From DASQPE01 sp964519805 (GTDB lineage Bacteria > Gemmatimonadota > Gemmatimonadetes > Gemmatimonadales > GWC2-71-9), in contig CAZFKN010000028.1 in the NCBI GenBank assembly GCA_964519805.1, forward strand, positions 1 to 32,381: a stretch of 32,381 nt of DNA. The letters are read 5' to 3'. The position numbers were made by a program, and so were the translations under genes. Positions within the stretch are counted from its first letter, which is position 1. Each line of letters opens with the position of its first letter. Shown here piece after piece: positions 23,502 through 30,488 of this stretch. The notes below the pieces were generated by a model. That model did not search any database. It was not told where the DNA came from and saw only the letters and a list, made by a program, of their open reading frames with translations.

Positions 23502-24811
23502 CGGTCCACCTCCCCCATGACGATGTCGACACTCGCATTGATCGCGATGACGTCCGACAGGAGCGCGCCCTCGCACAGGCGGGGCAGCGCCGAGAGGTTG
23601 ATGAAGGCGGGCGGGCGGATGCGCCAGCGCACGGGCTTGGCCGTGCCGTCGGAGACGAAGTAGTAGCCCAGCTCGCCCTTGGGGTTCTCGATGCCCAGGT
23701 AGGCTTCGCCGACCGGCGGCTTGACCCCTTCCATCACCTGCTTGAAGTGGAAGATCATCGCCTCCATGTCGCTCATCGCCCGGGACTTGGGCGGCAGGAT
23801 CACGCGCGGATCGTCCACGTTGACGGGCGCGCCCTCGAGCTTCTCCAGCCGGTCGAGCGCCTGCTCCAGAATCCGGACCGACTGCCACATCTCCTCCAGC
23901 CGGACCCGATAGCGATCATAGATGTCGCCGTGCTCGCCCACCGGCACGTCGAAGTCGTAGCTCGCGTAATCCAGGTACGGCCGATCCTTGCGTACGTCGT
24001 AGTCCACGCCGCTCGCCCGCAGCATCGGGCCGGAGAGCGACCGGTTGATCGCCTCTTCGCGCGAGAGGACGCCGACGCCCTGGGTCCGCCCGATCCAGAT
24101 GGCGTTCCGGGTGAACATGGTGTCCACCTCGGTGAGCGTGCGCGGGAACGTCCGGCAGAAGTCCCGGAGGCCCGCGATCCAGCCGTCGGGCACGTCCGCC
24201 ATCATCCCACCAACCCGCGTGACGCTGGTGGTGAGCCGCGCGCCGGTCCACGCTTCCTGGAGGTTGTAGATCCGCTCCCGTTCCTGGAACGACCAGAGAA
24301 ACGGCGTGAACGCGCCCAGATCGATGCCGGTGGTGCCGAGCCAGACGAGGTGGGAGATGATTCGACTCATCTCGCAGGCGAGCACCCGGAGCACCGTGCA
24401 ACGCTCCGTGATCTCGAGCCCCATGAGCTTCTCGACCGCGAGCGCCAGGCACACGTTGTTCGCCATCGGCGACAGATAGTCGGTGCGGTCGGTGAGCGGG
24501 ATGATCTGATTGTACTGGCGATACTCCCCCAGTTTCTCGAAGCCCGAGTGCAGATAACCGATGTGGGGAATCACCCGGATCACGGTCTCGCCGTCCAGCT
24601 CGATCACCAGGCGGAGCACGCCGTGGGTCGCCGGATGCTGCGGGCCGATGTTCACCAGCATGTGCTCGGCACCGAAGCTCTCGTCGAACTGACCCGGGAC
24701 ACGGTACTCGTGGGTGTCCTTGTGCCCGACGCCCAGGGGGACGTCGACCACCTTCCCCTCGGCGTCGAGCCCGGGGGTGCCGAGCGTGTACTCGACCGTG
24801 CGGCGGCTCAT
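23498..24811 (-). CDS. nuoD: NADH-quinone oxidoreductase subunit D
   Basis: The 49-kDa-type subunit that forms the quinone-reduction pocket with NuoB. The 437-residue protein has GPQHPATHGVLR (56-67) and the TDRTDYLSPM segment with Tyr112, both lining the quinone site. It ends with the family GELGYYFVSDGTAKPVRWRIRPPAFINL and MGEVDR. A ~45-residue N-terminal segment precedes the core. The ATG at 24811 overlaps the nuoC stop as ATGA. NuoC and NuoD are separate genes here, not fused. Confidence 0.96.
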   Translation of the reverse strand: MSRRTVEYTLGTPGLDAEGKVVDVPLGVGHKDTHEYRVPGQFDESFGAEHMLVNIGPQHPATHGVLRLVIELDGETVIRVIPHIGYLHSGFEKLGEYRQYNQIIPLTDRTDYLSPMANNVCLALAVEKLMGLEITERCTVLRVLACEMSRIISHLVWLGTTGIDLGAFTPFLWSFQERERIYNLQEAWTGARLTTSVTRVGGMMADVPDGWIAGLRDFCRTFPRTLTEVDTMFTRNAIWIGRTQGVGVLSREEAINRSLSGPMLRASGVDYDVRKDRPYLDYASYDFDVPVGEHGDIYDRYRVRLEEMWQSVRILEQALDRLEKLEGAPVNVDDPRVILPPKSRAMSDMEAMIFHFKQVMEGVKPPVGEAYLGIENPKGELGYYFVSDGTAKPVRWRIRPPAFINLSALPRLCEGALLSDVIAINASVDIVMGEVDR

Positions 24812-25425
24812 TTGAGGAATCCGCGCTCGCCCCGGCGCAGCCGCTCGCGCATGTCCTTCGGCAGCTCGTGGAAGGCCTCGGCGATCGACAGCTCGTCGAG
24901 CGAGTAGTGCGCCTCCGGGTTGGCCGCGAGCGCCTGCCGGGTTTGCTCAGCCCGGCTGAAGTGCCCCCGGAGCGGGAAGTCCTTCCGGAGCGGATAGCCC
25001 TCCCCGTAGGTCTCCCACATGAGGATGCGCCGCAGGTCCGGGTGCCCGGTGAAGACGACGCCGAACATGTCGTACACCTCCCGCTCCAGCCAATCGGCCC
25101 CTTTCCAGAGGTCGTAGACCGACGGGACCTCGAGCGGCCCCGCCCTGTCGAGCGCCACCTTGACCCGGAGATCCGCCTTCCGCTCGAGCGACCGGAGCTG
25201 CCACACGACTTCGAGCGGCCGCTCGGGGTCGCGATACTCGACGGCCGTCACGTCGGTGAGGTAGTCGAAAGCCTGGTCGGGCGTCGTCTTGAGCCAGGCG
25301 AGCGCGTCGTGCACGCGATCGCGCTGGATGTAAACGATGGTGTCGCCGCAGGAAACGACCGCCCGCTCGACCGCGTCGGTGAAGGCCTGGCGCAGGGCGG
25401 GCACGCTGGGTGACAGCGCGGTCAT
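24808..25425 (-). CDS. nuoC: NADH-quinone oxidoreductase subunit C
   Basis: The 30-kDa-type structural subunit of the peripheral arm, 205 residues. The signature ERE(V)YDMFGVVFTGHPDLRR with WETYGEGYPLRKDFPL spans residues ~113-152. The ATG at 25425 overlaps the nuoB stop as ATGA. The C-terminal ~45 residues are a charged tail ending GERGFLK, and the stop overlaps the nuoD start. Confidence 0.95.
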   Translation of the reverse strand: MTALSPSVPALRQAFTDAVERAVVSCGDTIVYIQRDRVHDALAWLKTTPDQAFDYLTDVTAVEYRDPERPLEVVWQLRSLERKADLRVKVALDRAGPLEVPSVYDLWKGADWLEREVYDMFGVVFTGHPDLRRILMWETYGEGYPLRKDFPLRGHFSRAEQTRQALAANPEAHYSLDELSIAEAFHELPKDMRERLRRGERGFLK

Positions 25426-26048
25426 CCGGACCGGGTCTGGGAAACGGAGTTGCCGAAGGGCTCCGACAGCTCGTCCACCCGATCGGCGGGCAAGAAGAGG
25501 CCGGAGGAGCCGACGAGGTGCTCCTCACGCAGCGAGTCGTCGGTGATGCTTTCCCCCCGGATCTTTTTCTGGAGCAGACGGATGCCGTAGATCAGGCCCT
25601 CCGGGCGAGGCGGGCACCCGGGCACGTAGACATCCACCGGAATGATGGTGTCGATGCCCTGGACCATGGCGTAGTTGTCGAAAATCCCGCCGGAGGACGC
25701 GCAAGCGCCCATCGAGATGGACCACTTGGGCTGGGGCATCTGGTCCCAGATCCGGCGGATCACCGGCGCGAGCTTGAAGGGCAGCCGGCCGGCGCAGATG
25801 AGCACGTCCGCCTGGCGGGGGGAAAAGCTCTGCCGCTCCATGCCGAAGCGGGCGATGTCGAACCGGCTCGCCGCCGTGGCCATGTACTCGATGGCGCAGC
25901 AGGCGGTGCCGAACGGCATGGGCCAGAGGGAGTTCGCGCGAGCCCAGTTGGTCAGGAAATCGAGCCGGGTGGTGACCCAGTTGGGCGAGATGGACGAGAC
26001 CTGTGCCGGTCCGACGGCATCGGGGGCCGGGCGGCCGCTCAATCCCAT
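25422..26048 (-). CDS. nuoB: NADH-quinone oxidoreductase subunit B
   Basis: The PSST-type subunit with cluster N2, the last electron carrier before quinone. The 208-residue protein holds the adjacent cysteines Cys50-Cys51, Cys116 in ISMGACASSGG, and Cys145 in VPGCPPRPEG. The ATG at 26048 lies inside the end of nuoA (10-nt overlap) and gives a normal family N-terminus. A C-terminal tail of about 40 residues follows the conserved core. Confidence 0.95.
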   Translation of the reverse strand: MGLSGRPAPDAVGPAQVSSISPNWVTTRLDFLTNWARANSLWPMPFGTACCAIEYMATAASRFDIARFGMERQSFSPRQADVLICAGRLPFKLAPVIRRIWDQMPQPKWSISMGACASSGGIFDNYAMVQGIDTIIPVDVYVPGCPPRPEGLIYGIRLLQKKIRGESITDDSLREEHLVGSSGLFLPADRVDELSEPFGNSVSQTRSG

Positions 26049-26419
26049 TGGAACGCCCCCCGCTTCCAGGCATAGACGTAGCCCACCGCGAGGATCAGCA
26101 TGAACACCGCCATATCCGCCAGCACGAGACCCATGCTGAGCGGGATCGCCTTCTCCCGCGCCTGGAAGAACGCCACCGCCCACGGCACCATGAAGACGAC
26201 TTCGATGTCGAAGATGATGAACAACATGGCTACGAGGTAGAACTTGACCGAGAAGCGCTCCCGCGCGTCGCCGAGGATCGGCATGCCGGACTCGTAGGGG
26301 GCGATCTTGGCGGGGGTCCGGCGGTAGGTGGAGAGGACGTGCGACAGCCCGAGCATCAGAATCGCGTTCAGCACCACGAAAGCGATCAGGAGGAGGATCG
26401 GAATGTAGGGCTGGAGCAC
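26039..26419 (-). CDS. nuoA: NADH-quinone oxidoreductase subunit A
   Basis: A 126-residue membrane subunit with three helices. Diagnostic are YESGMPILGDARERFSVKFYLVAMLFIIFDIEVVFMVPWAV and the third helix. The GTG at 26419 is preceded by AGGAGAGGG. It is the first gene of the nuoA-N operon. The promoter region and a CRP-type palindrome lie just upstream. Confidence 0.95.
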   Translation of the reverse strand: MLQPYIPILLLIAFVVLNAILMLGLSHVLSTYRRTPAKIAPYESGMPILGDARERFSVKFYLVAMLFIIFDIEVVFMVPWAVAFFQAREKAIPLSMGLVLADMAVFMLILAVGYVYAWKRGAFQWD

Positions 26420-26433
26420 GGCTTCCCTCTCCT

Positions 26434-26449
26434 CGTGAAAAATTTCACG
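26434..26449. promoter_or_regulatory. CRP/FNR-family-like operator before nuoA
   Basis: A 16-bp palindrome with perfect 7-bp arms, CGTGAAA and TTTCACG. It has the form GTGA-N6-TCAC, the exact half-sites and spacing of CRP-type operators. It lies 15 to 30 bases upstream of the nuoA start, ending next to the ribosome-binding site. Downstream of a promoter it would suit repression. The regulator is not in the window. Confidence 0.5.
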
Positions 26450-26463
26450 TACCCACCAGAAAA

Positions 26464-26492
26464 AAGGTAACCGCGCCCGGAAGGCACTTCAA
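26464..26492 (-). promoter_or_regulatory. Candidate nuoA promoter
   Basis: On the minus strand TTGAAG (26487-26492) and TACCTT (26464-26469) are 17 bases apart, which would put the transcript start near 26457 and the palindrome at about +8 to +23. An alternative -10, TATAAG, lies at about 26505-26512 in the AT-rich patch shared with dcd. Both are weak. Confidence 0.25.
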
Positions 26493-26507
26493 CCCTGCCG
26501 GTATGCT

Positions 26508-26513
26508 TATATT
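26508..26513 (+). promoter_or_regulatory. Candidate -10 element of dcd
   Basis: TATATT lies in the AT-richest patch of this divergent region and matches the -10 consensus at five of six positions. No convincing -35 was found at the usual spacing. The implied leader is about 60 nt. Confidence 0.3.
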
Positions 26514-26526
26514 CAGCGCCGTTCCC

Positions 26527-26549
26527 GATGGGCCGGTGCGCCGGCCATC
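26527..26549 (+). promoter_or_regulatory. Stem-loop in the dcd leader
   Basis: GATGG(G)CCGG and CCGGCCATC can pair around a 4-nt loop with one bulged G. It lies 33 nt before the dcd start, which itself lacks a clear Shine-Dalgarno. Its role is unknown. Confidence 0.3.
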
Positions 26550-26581
26550 TCTCGATCGGCCCCTCTGCCCCGCTTCGCCCC

Positions 26582-27160
26582 ATGTCCATCAAATCCGACC
26601 GCTGGATCCGGCGCATGGCGCGGGAGCACCGGATGATCGAGCCGTTCGTCGACTCCCAGGTGCGCGCACCGGAGACGGAGAGCCGCAAAGTCATCTCCTA
26701 CGGCGTGTCGTCCTATGGCTACGACATGCGGGTGGCACCGGAGTTCAAGATCTTCACCAATGTGCTGTCGGCGATCGTGGATCCGAAGCACTTCGACTCG
26801 AAGAGCTTCGTGGAGTTCGTGGGCGACGTTTGCATCGTCCCACCCAACAGCTTCGCGCTGGCGCGCTCGGTGGAGTATTTCCGGATTCCCCGCAACGTGC
26901 TGACGATCTGCGTGGGCAAGTCGACCTACGCCCGCTGCGGCATCATCACCAACGTGACGCCGTTCGAGCCGGAGTGGGAGGGGCACGTCACGCTGGAGAT
27001 CAGCAACACGACTCCGCTGCCCGCCAGGATCTACGCCAACGAGGGGATCTGCCAGGTCCTGTTCTTCGAGGCGGACGACGACGACATCTGCCAGACCAGT
27101 TACAAGGACAAGGCCGGGAAGTACCAGGCCCAGACGGGGGTTACGCTGCCCAAGCTTTGA
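26582..27160 (+). CDS. dcd: dCTP deaminase
   Basis: Dcd deaminates dCTP to dUTP, on the way to dTTP. The 192-residue protein starts MSIKSDRWIRRMAREH, very like proteobacterial Dcd. It has SSYGYDMRVA (44-52), the GKSTYARCG loop (112-120) with Ser114 and Arg118, and EPEWEGHVTLE with the catalytic Glu139. The acidic tail and GVTLPKL end are normal. The ATG at 26582 fits the family; an earlier ATG at 26528 lies in the leader hairpin and adds unrelated sequence. It is transcribed divergently from nuoA. Confidence 0.96.
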   Translation: MSIKSDRWIRRMAREHRMIEPFVDSQVRAPETESRKVISYGVSSYGYDMRVAPEFKIFTNVLSAIVDPKHFDSKSFVEFVGDVCIVPPNSFALARSVEYFRIPRNVLTICVGKSTYARCGIITNVTPFEPEWEGHVTLEISNTTPLPARIYANEGICQVLFFEADDDDICQTSYKDKAGKYQAQTGVTLPKL

Positions 27161-27166
27161 AACTGC

Positions 27167-27250
27167 GTAAACAGTGAACCGTAAGCAGTGAACAGGTGTC
27201 TTCGGTGACGCGCGGGAGCACCTCTTCACGGTTCACCGTTCACTGTTCAC
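27167..27250. repeat. Composite inverted-repeat element, copy 2
   Basis: The left arm (27167-27193) has four CAGTGAA-type heptamers and the right arm (27224-27250) four GTTCACY-type units. Inside is a 5-bp stem, AGGTG (27194-27198) with CACCT (27219-27223), closing a 20-nt loop that contains CTTCGGTGAC. It shares plan and loop core with 3794-3870, and the inner stem differs by a compensating base-pair change. It fills most of the 107 nt between dcd and the peptidase gene, where it could end the dcd transcript or form the leader of the next. Confidence 0.75.
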
Positions 27251-27267
27251 TTTCTCTCGGGGCCCCC

Positions 27268-29187
27268 ATGCGCCTCTCGATCCTGCTCGCCCTCCTCGCC
27301 ACCAGCCCGCTCGAGGCGCAAGGCCCCGCCCCCGCTCCGCAGCAGGACGACTCGCCCTTCCGGCGGCTGGATCTCCCGACCCCCACGTCGATCCGCACCG
27401 GCGCCGGCACGCCCGGACCGGCCTACTGGCAGCAGCGGGTGGACTACGTGATCAAGGCGACGCTCGACACCGCGGCCAACGCCGTGATCGGCGACGAGCG
27501 CATCACCTACACCAACAACTCGCCCGACACGCTCCGCTACCTGTGGCTTCAGCTGGATCAGAACCTCTACGGGCCGGGAAGCCGGGGGGCTGCGCTCAAC
27601 CCGGGCACGCCGACCGACGGCGGCATGCGGTTGGTCTGGGTCGGCCAGCCGGCCGTGGCGCCGGCCAAGGGGCGTGCCGCGCGCGCCGCGGCGCCGCTCA
27701 CGTACTCGGTCAACAACACGGTGATGCGGATCGACCTCGCGCAGCCGCTGCCGCCCAAGGGCCGCCAGCTGCTGTCGATCTCCTGGACCTTCCCCTTCGG
27801 CCCCAAGCGGAACCGGATGGGAGTCGAGACGATCGACGGGTCCACGATCTTCGAAGTCGCGCAGTGGTATCCGCGCCTCGCGGTCTACGACGACGTCCGG
27901 GGCTGGAACACGGAGCAGTACCTCGGCTACGGCGAGTTCTACCTGGAGTACGGCAGTTTCGACGTGAGCCTCACGGTCCCCGCCAACATGCTGGTCGCGG
28001 CCACGGGCACGCTCAGGAACCCCGAGCAGGTGTTGACGGCGACACAGCGATCCCGTCTCGCCGAGGCCCGGCGCAGCGATCGGACGGTGATCGTCAGGGG
28101 AAAGGCCGAGATCGACGATGCCGCCTCTCGGCCGGCGGCGCCGGGCGGCACGCTCGTCTGGCGGTTCACCGCCGACAGCGTGCGCGATTTCGCGTGGGCC
28201 GCCGCGCGTCAGTTCATCTGGGACGCGGTGGGGGCGAACAACGGCAAGGTCCTGGTGATGAGCTTCTACCCGCCGTCGGCAGACTCGATCTGGAACCGCG
28301 CATCCGAGTACGGCAAGCTCGCGATCGAGCGCTACTCGAAGCAGTGGTGGCCGTTCCCCTACGCCTTCGCGTCGAACGTGAACGGGATCGAGGGCGGCAT
28401 GGAGTACCCCATGATCGTCTTCTGCCACAACCGCACGGTGCCGGAGGGGTTGTACGGCGTCACCGACCACGAGTTCGGGCACACCTGGTTCCCCATGCTC
28501 GTCGGAAGCAACGAGCGCCTCTACGGCTGGCAGGACGAGGGGTTCAACACGTTCATGAACCACTACAACTGGGAGCAACAGTACCCTGGCAAGCCGAACC
28601 GGCGCGGCAGCAGCGAGGCGTACGTCCAGTATGTACAGTCGGGACGCCCGCAGGAAACGATCATGACCCCGCCCGACCGGTTGCACGACGTCGGCCAGCT
28701 GGCCTACAACAAGCCGGGGCTCGGCTTGCGCCTGCTGCGCGACGTCGTGCTCGGCGCGGATCGCTTCGACCCGGCGTTCCGCGAGTACATTCGCCGCTGG
28801 GCGTTCAAGCACCCGACTCCCGCGGACTTCTTCCGGACGATCGAGGACGGCGTGGGGGAGGACCTGAGCTGGTTCTGGCGGGGCTGGTTCTATACCAACG
28901 GGACGATCGATCAGGCGGTGGACTCGGTGACCGTGTCCGACACCGCCGGCGTCGTGTCGCGGATCTACCTCCGCAGTGTAGGCAGTGTCCCGATGCCGGT
29001 GGAGCTCGCGCTCACGCTGGGCGGCGGCCGAAGCGCCAGTCTCAAACTGCCGGTGGACATCTGGTTCCGGGGCGACACCTTCGTGGCGATGGTGGCGGGC
29101 GACGTCACCGGGGTGCGGCTCGATCCCGACCAGGTGTTACCCGATGTCGATCGTTCGAACAATCAATGGCCCCGGGTCATGCCGTAG
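27268..29187 (+). CDS. Exported M1-family zinc metallopeptidase
   Basis: A 639-residue gluzincin. Residues 1-17 are a signal peptide (MRLSILLALLATSPLEA), so it is exported. A beta-rich M1 N-terminal domain is followed by GGMEY (376-380, in place of the GAMEN of classical aminopeptidases) and the zinc site HEFGH (401-405) with the third ligand Glu424, 18 residues later. The C-terminal part has the WFWRGWFYTNGTIDQAV block common to exported M1 proteins of this type. The ATG at 27268 is chosen because the open frame upstream is coded by the heptamer repeat. The Shine-Dalgarno is poor. Confidence 0.88.
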   Translation: MRLSILLALLATSPLEAQGPAPAPQQDDSPFRRLDLPTPTSIRTGAGTPGPAYWQQRVDYVIKATLDTAANAVIGDERITYTNNSPDTLRYLWLQLDQNLYGPGSRGAALNPGTPTDGGMRLVWVGQPAVAPAKGRAARAAAPLTYSVNNTVMRIDLAQPLPPKGRQLLSISWTFPFGPKRNRMGVETIDGSTIFEVAQWYPRLAVYDDVRGWNTEQYLGYGEFYLEYGSFDVSLTVPANMLVAATGTLRNPEQVLTATQRSRLAEARRSDRTVIVRGKAEIDDAASRPAAPGGTLVWRFTADSVRDFAWAAARQFIWDAVGANNGKVLVMSFYPPSADSIWNRASEYGKLAIERYSKQWWPFPYAFASNVNGIEGGMEYPMIVFCHNRTVPEGLYGVTDHEFGHTWFPMLVGSNERLYGWQDEGFNTFMNHYNWEQQYPGKPNRRGSSEAYVQYVQSGRPQETIMTPPDRLHDVGQLAYNKPGLGLRLLRDVVLGADRFDPAFREYIRRWAFKHPTPADFFRTIEDGVGEDLSWFWRGWFYTNGTIDQAVDSVTVSDTAGVVSRIYLRSVGSVPMPVELALTLGGGRSASLKLPVDIWFRGDTFVAMVAGDVTGVRLDPDQVLPDVDRSNNQWPRVMP

Positions 29188-29205
29188 GGCCTGTTCGCAA
29201 ATCGA

Positions 29206-29220
29206 GGGCCCATGCGGCCC
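29206..29220 (+). promoter_or_regulatory. Short GC hairpin after the peptidase gene
   Basis: GGGCC (29206-29210) and GGCCC (29216-29220) pair around CATGC. There is no T-run after it. It could weakly end or stabilise the peptidase transcript; chance is possible at this GC content. Confidence 0.25.
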
Positions 29221-29245
29221 CTGCGCGTATAGAGGAGGACGACCC

Positions 29246-29677
29246 ATGAGCCATTTCCTGGTGGTCGTCGAGGCGGTGCTGGTGGCTGTGCTCGGTGGAG
29301 GGGCATTCTTTCGGGGCCGTCGGTGGTGGCGCTACCGGCTGCTCGTACCGACCGTCCTCGCCCTCGTCATCTGTGAGCTCGCTCCGGTGGTCCTCGACGT
29401 GAGCTCGGACCTCGGGGAGCTGGCGATCGCCGGGCTGCTACTGGCGCAAGGCACCCTCATGTATGTCATGCTGCGCAAGGAGCAGGCCGAGCACGCGCTG
29501 CTGCTCTACCGCATCAAGATCATGCTCCAGGACCGGGTACACAACAAGCTTCAGGTGCTTGCGGGAGCCCCCGACAGCGACACCGAAATGTTCCACGCGA
29601 TCAAGGATATCGCGAGAGCGATCGACGAGCTCAGCGACTCGGCACTGGTGAACTGGGAGGGCCGCCAGCACGCCTGA
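29246..29677 (+). CDS. Small three-helix membrane protein, unknown
   Basis: A 143-residue protein I do not recognise. Three hydrophobic segments lie at about 4-22, 30-50 and 58-77. A cytoplasmic-looking helical tail follows, with the stretch QDRVHNKLQVLAG (95-107) and then an acidic, amphipathic helix (EMFHAIKDIARAIDELSD). The HNKLQVL stretch, with His99, resembles the H-box of the dimerisation helices of some histidine kinases, but no ATPase domain follows. The ATG at 29246 has GAGGAGG eight bases upstream, an excellent ribosome-binding site. Its stop codon is part of a palindrome shared with sdhB. Confidence 0.7.
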   Translation: MSHFLVVVEAVLVAVLGGGAFFRGRRWWRYRLLVPTVLALVICELAPVVLDVSSDLGELAIAGLLLAQGTLMYVMLRKEQAEHALLLYRIKIMLQDRVHNKLQVLAGAPDSDTEMFHAIKDIARAIDELSDSALVNWEGRQHA

Positions 29678-29695
29678 CGCCACGACGTGGCGTCA
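29675..29695. terminator. Bidirectional palindrome holding both convergent stop codons
   Basis: A perfect 9-bp stem (29675-29683 with 29687-29695) and 3-nt loop. The left arm starts with the TGA of the membrane-protein gene and the right arm ends with the reverse complement of the sdhB TGA. It lies exactly between convergent genes. There is no T-tract on either side, so termination would be of the stem-only type. Confidence 0.65.
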
Positions 29696-30475
29696 GTCCC
29701 CTCCGCCACCGCCGGCAGCAGGCCTCGCCGCGATCAGCGCCTGCAGGTAGTCGCGGTTCATCCGCGAGATCGTGTCGATCCCGATCAGCTTCGGGCACGC
29801 CTCCTGGCACTCGCCGAAGAGCGTGCACCCGCCGAAGCCCTCCACGTCCATCTGCGCCACCATGCCGAGGGCACGCCGCTCGCGCTCGGGCTGGCCCTGC
29901 GGCAGGAGGCCGAGGTGCGTGATCTTGGCCGCGGTGAAGAGCGAGGCGGACCCATTGGGGCAAGCCGCCACGCACGCACCGCAGCCGATGCACTGGGCCG
30001 CGTCCATCGCGCGGTCGACAGCGTCTTTCGGAATCGGGATGGTGTTGCCGTCGCGCGCGCCGCCGGTGTTGACCGAGATGTAGCCGCCGGCCTGGATGAT
30101 CCGGTCGAACGCGGTCCGGTCGACCACGAGGTCCTTGATGACCGGAAAGGCCCGCGCCCGCCAGGGCTCGATGGTGATCCTGTCCCCGTCTCTGAAGCGC
30201 CGCATGTGCAGCTGGCAGGTGGCGGTCCCCTTCTCCGGCCCGTGCGCAACACCGTTGATCATCAGGCCACACGTGCCACAGATGCCTTCGCGACAGTCGT
30301 GATCGAACGCGATCGGCGGCTCACCCTGCTGAACCAGGCGGTCGTTCACCACGTCCAGCATCTCGAGGAACGACGCATCCGGGCTGATATCCCGGGCGTC
30401 GTACTCGACGAAGCGGCCGGGGGCGGACGGTCCCGGCTGGCGCCAGATACGAAGCTTGAGGTTCAGAACAGGCAT
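29693..30475 (-). CDS. sdhB: Succinate dehydrogenase iron-sulphur subunit
   Basis: SdhB passes electrons from the flavoprotein to quinone. The 260-residue protein has 2Fe-2S ligands Cys61/66/69/87 (CREGICGTCG), 4Fe-4S ligands Cys162/165/168 with Cys227 (CIGCGAC and ECQEACP), and 3Fe-4S ligands Cys172, Cys217 and Cys223. It ends in a Gly-rich tail. The ATG at 30475 lies 13 nt after the sdhA stop with no clear Shine-Dalgarno. The MNRDYLQALIAA block near the end is of the type found with Bacteroidota-like SdhA. Confidence 0.94.
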   Translation of the reverse strand: MPVLNLKLRIWRQPGPSAPGRFVEYDARDISPDASFLEMLDVVNDRLVQQGEPPIAFDHDCREGICGTCGLMINGVAHGPEKGTATCQLHMRRFRDGDRITIEPWRARAFPVIKDLVVDRTAFDRIIQAGGYISVNTGGARDGNTIPIPKDAVDRAMDAAQCIGCGACVAACPNGSASLFTAAKITHLGLLPQGQPERERRALGMVAQMDVEGFGGCTLFGECQEACPKLIGIDTISRMNRDYLQALIAARPAAGGGGGD

Positions 30476-30488
30476 GGGTGCGTAGGCT

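Noticed and set aside
22972..23538. Long N-terminal extension of NuoF
   Set aside because: The codons overlap nuoE and give low-complexity Arg/Gly sequence; GTG 22971 with its own ribosome-binding site gives the family length.
27196..27267. N-terminal extension of the M1 peptidase from a GTG
   Set aside because: The extra codons are encoded by the heptamer repeat and lie ahead of a good signal peptide starting at 27268.
29212..29232. A six-codon leader peptide before the small membrane-protein gene
   Set aside because: Too short to support, with no ribosome-binding site; it overlaps a GC hairpin and is likely chance.
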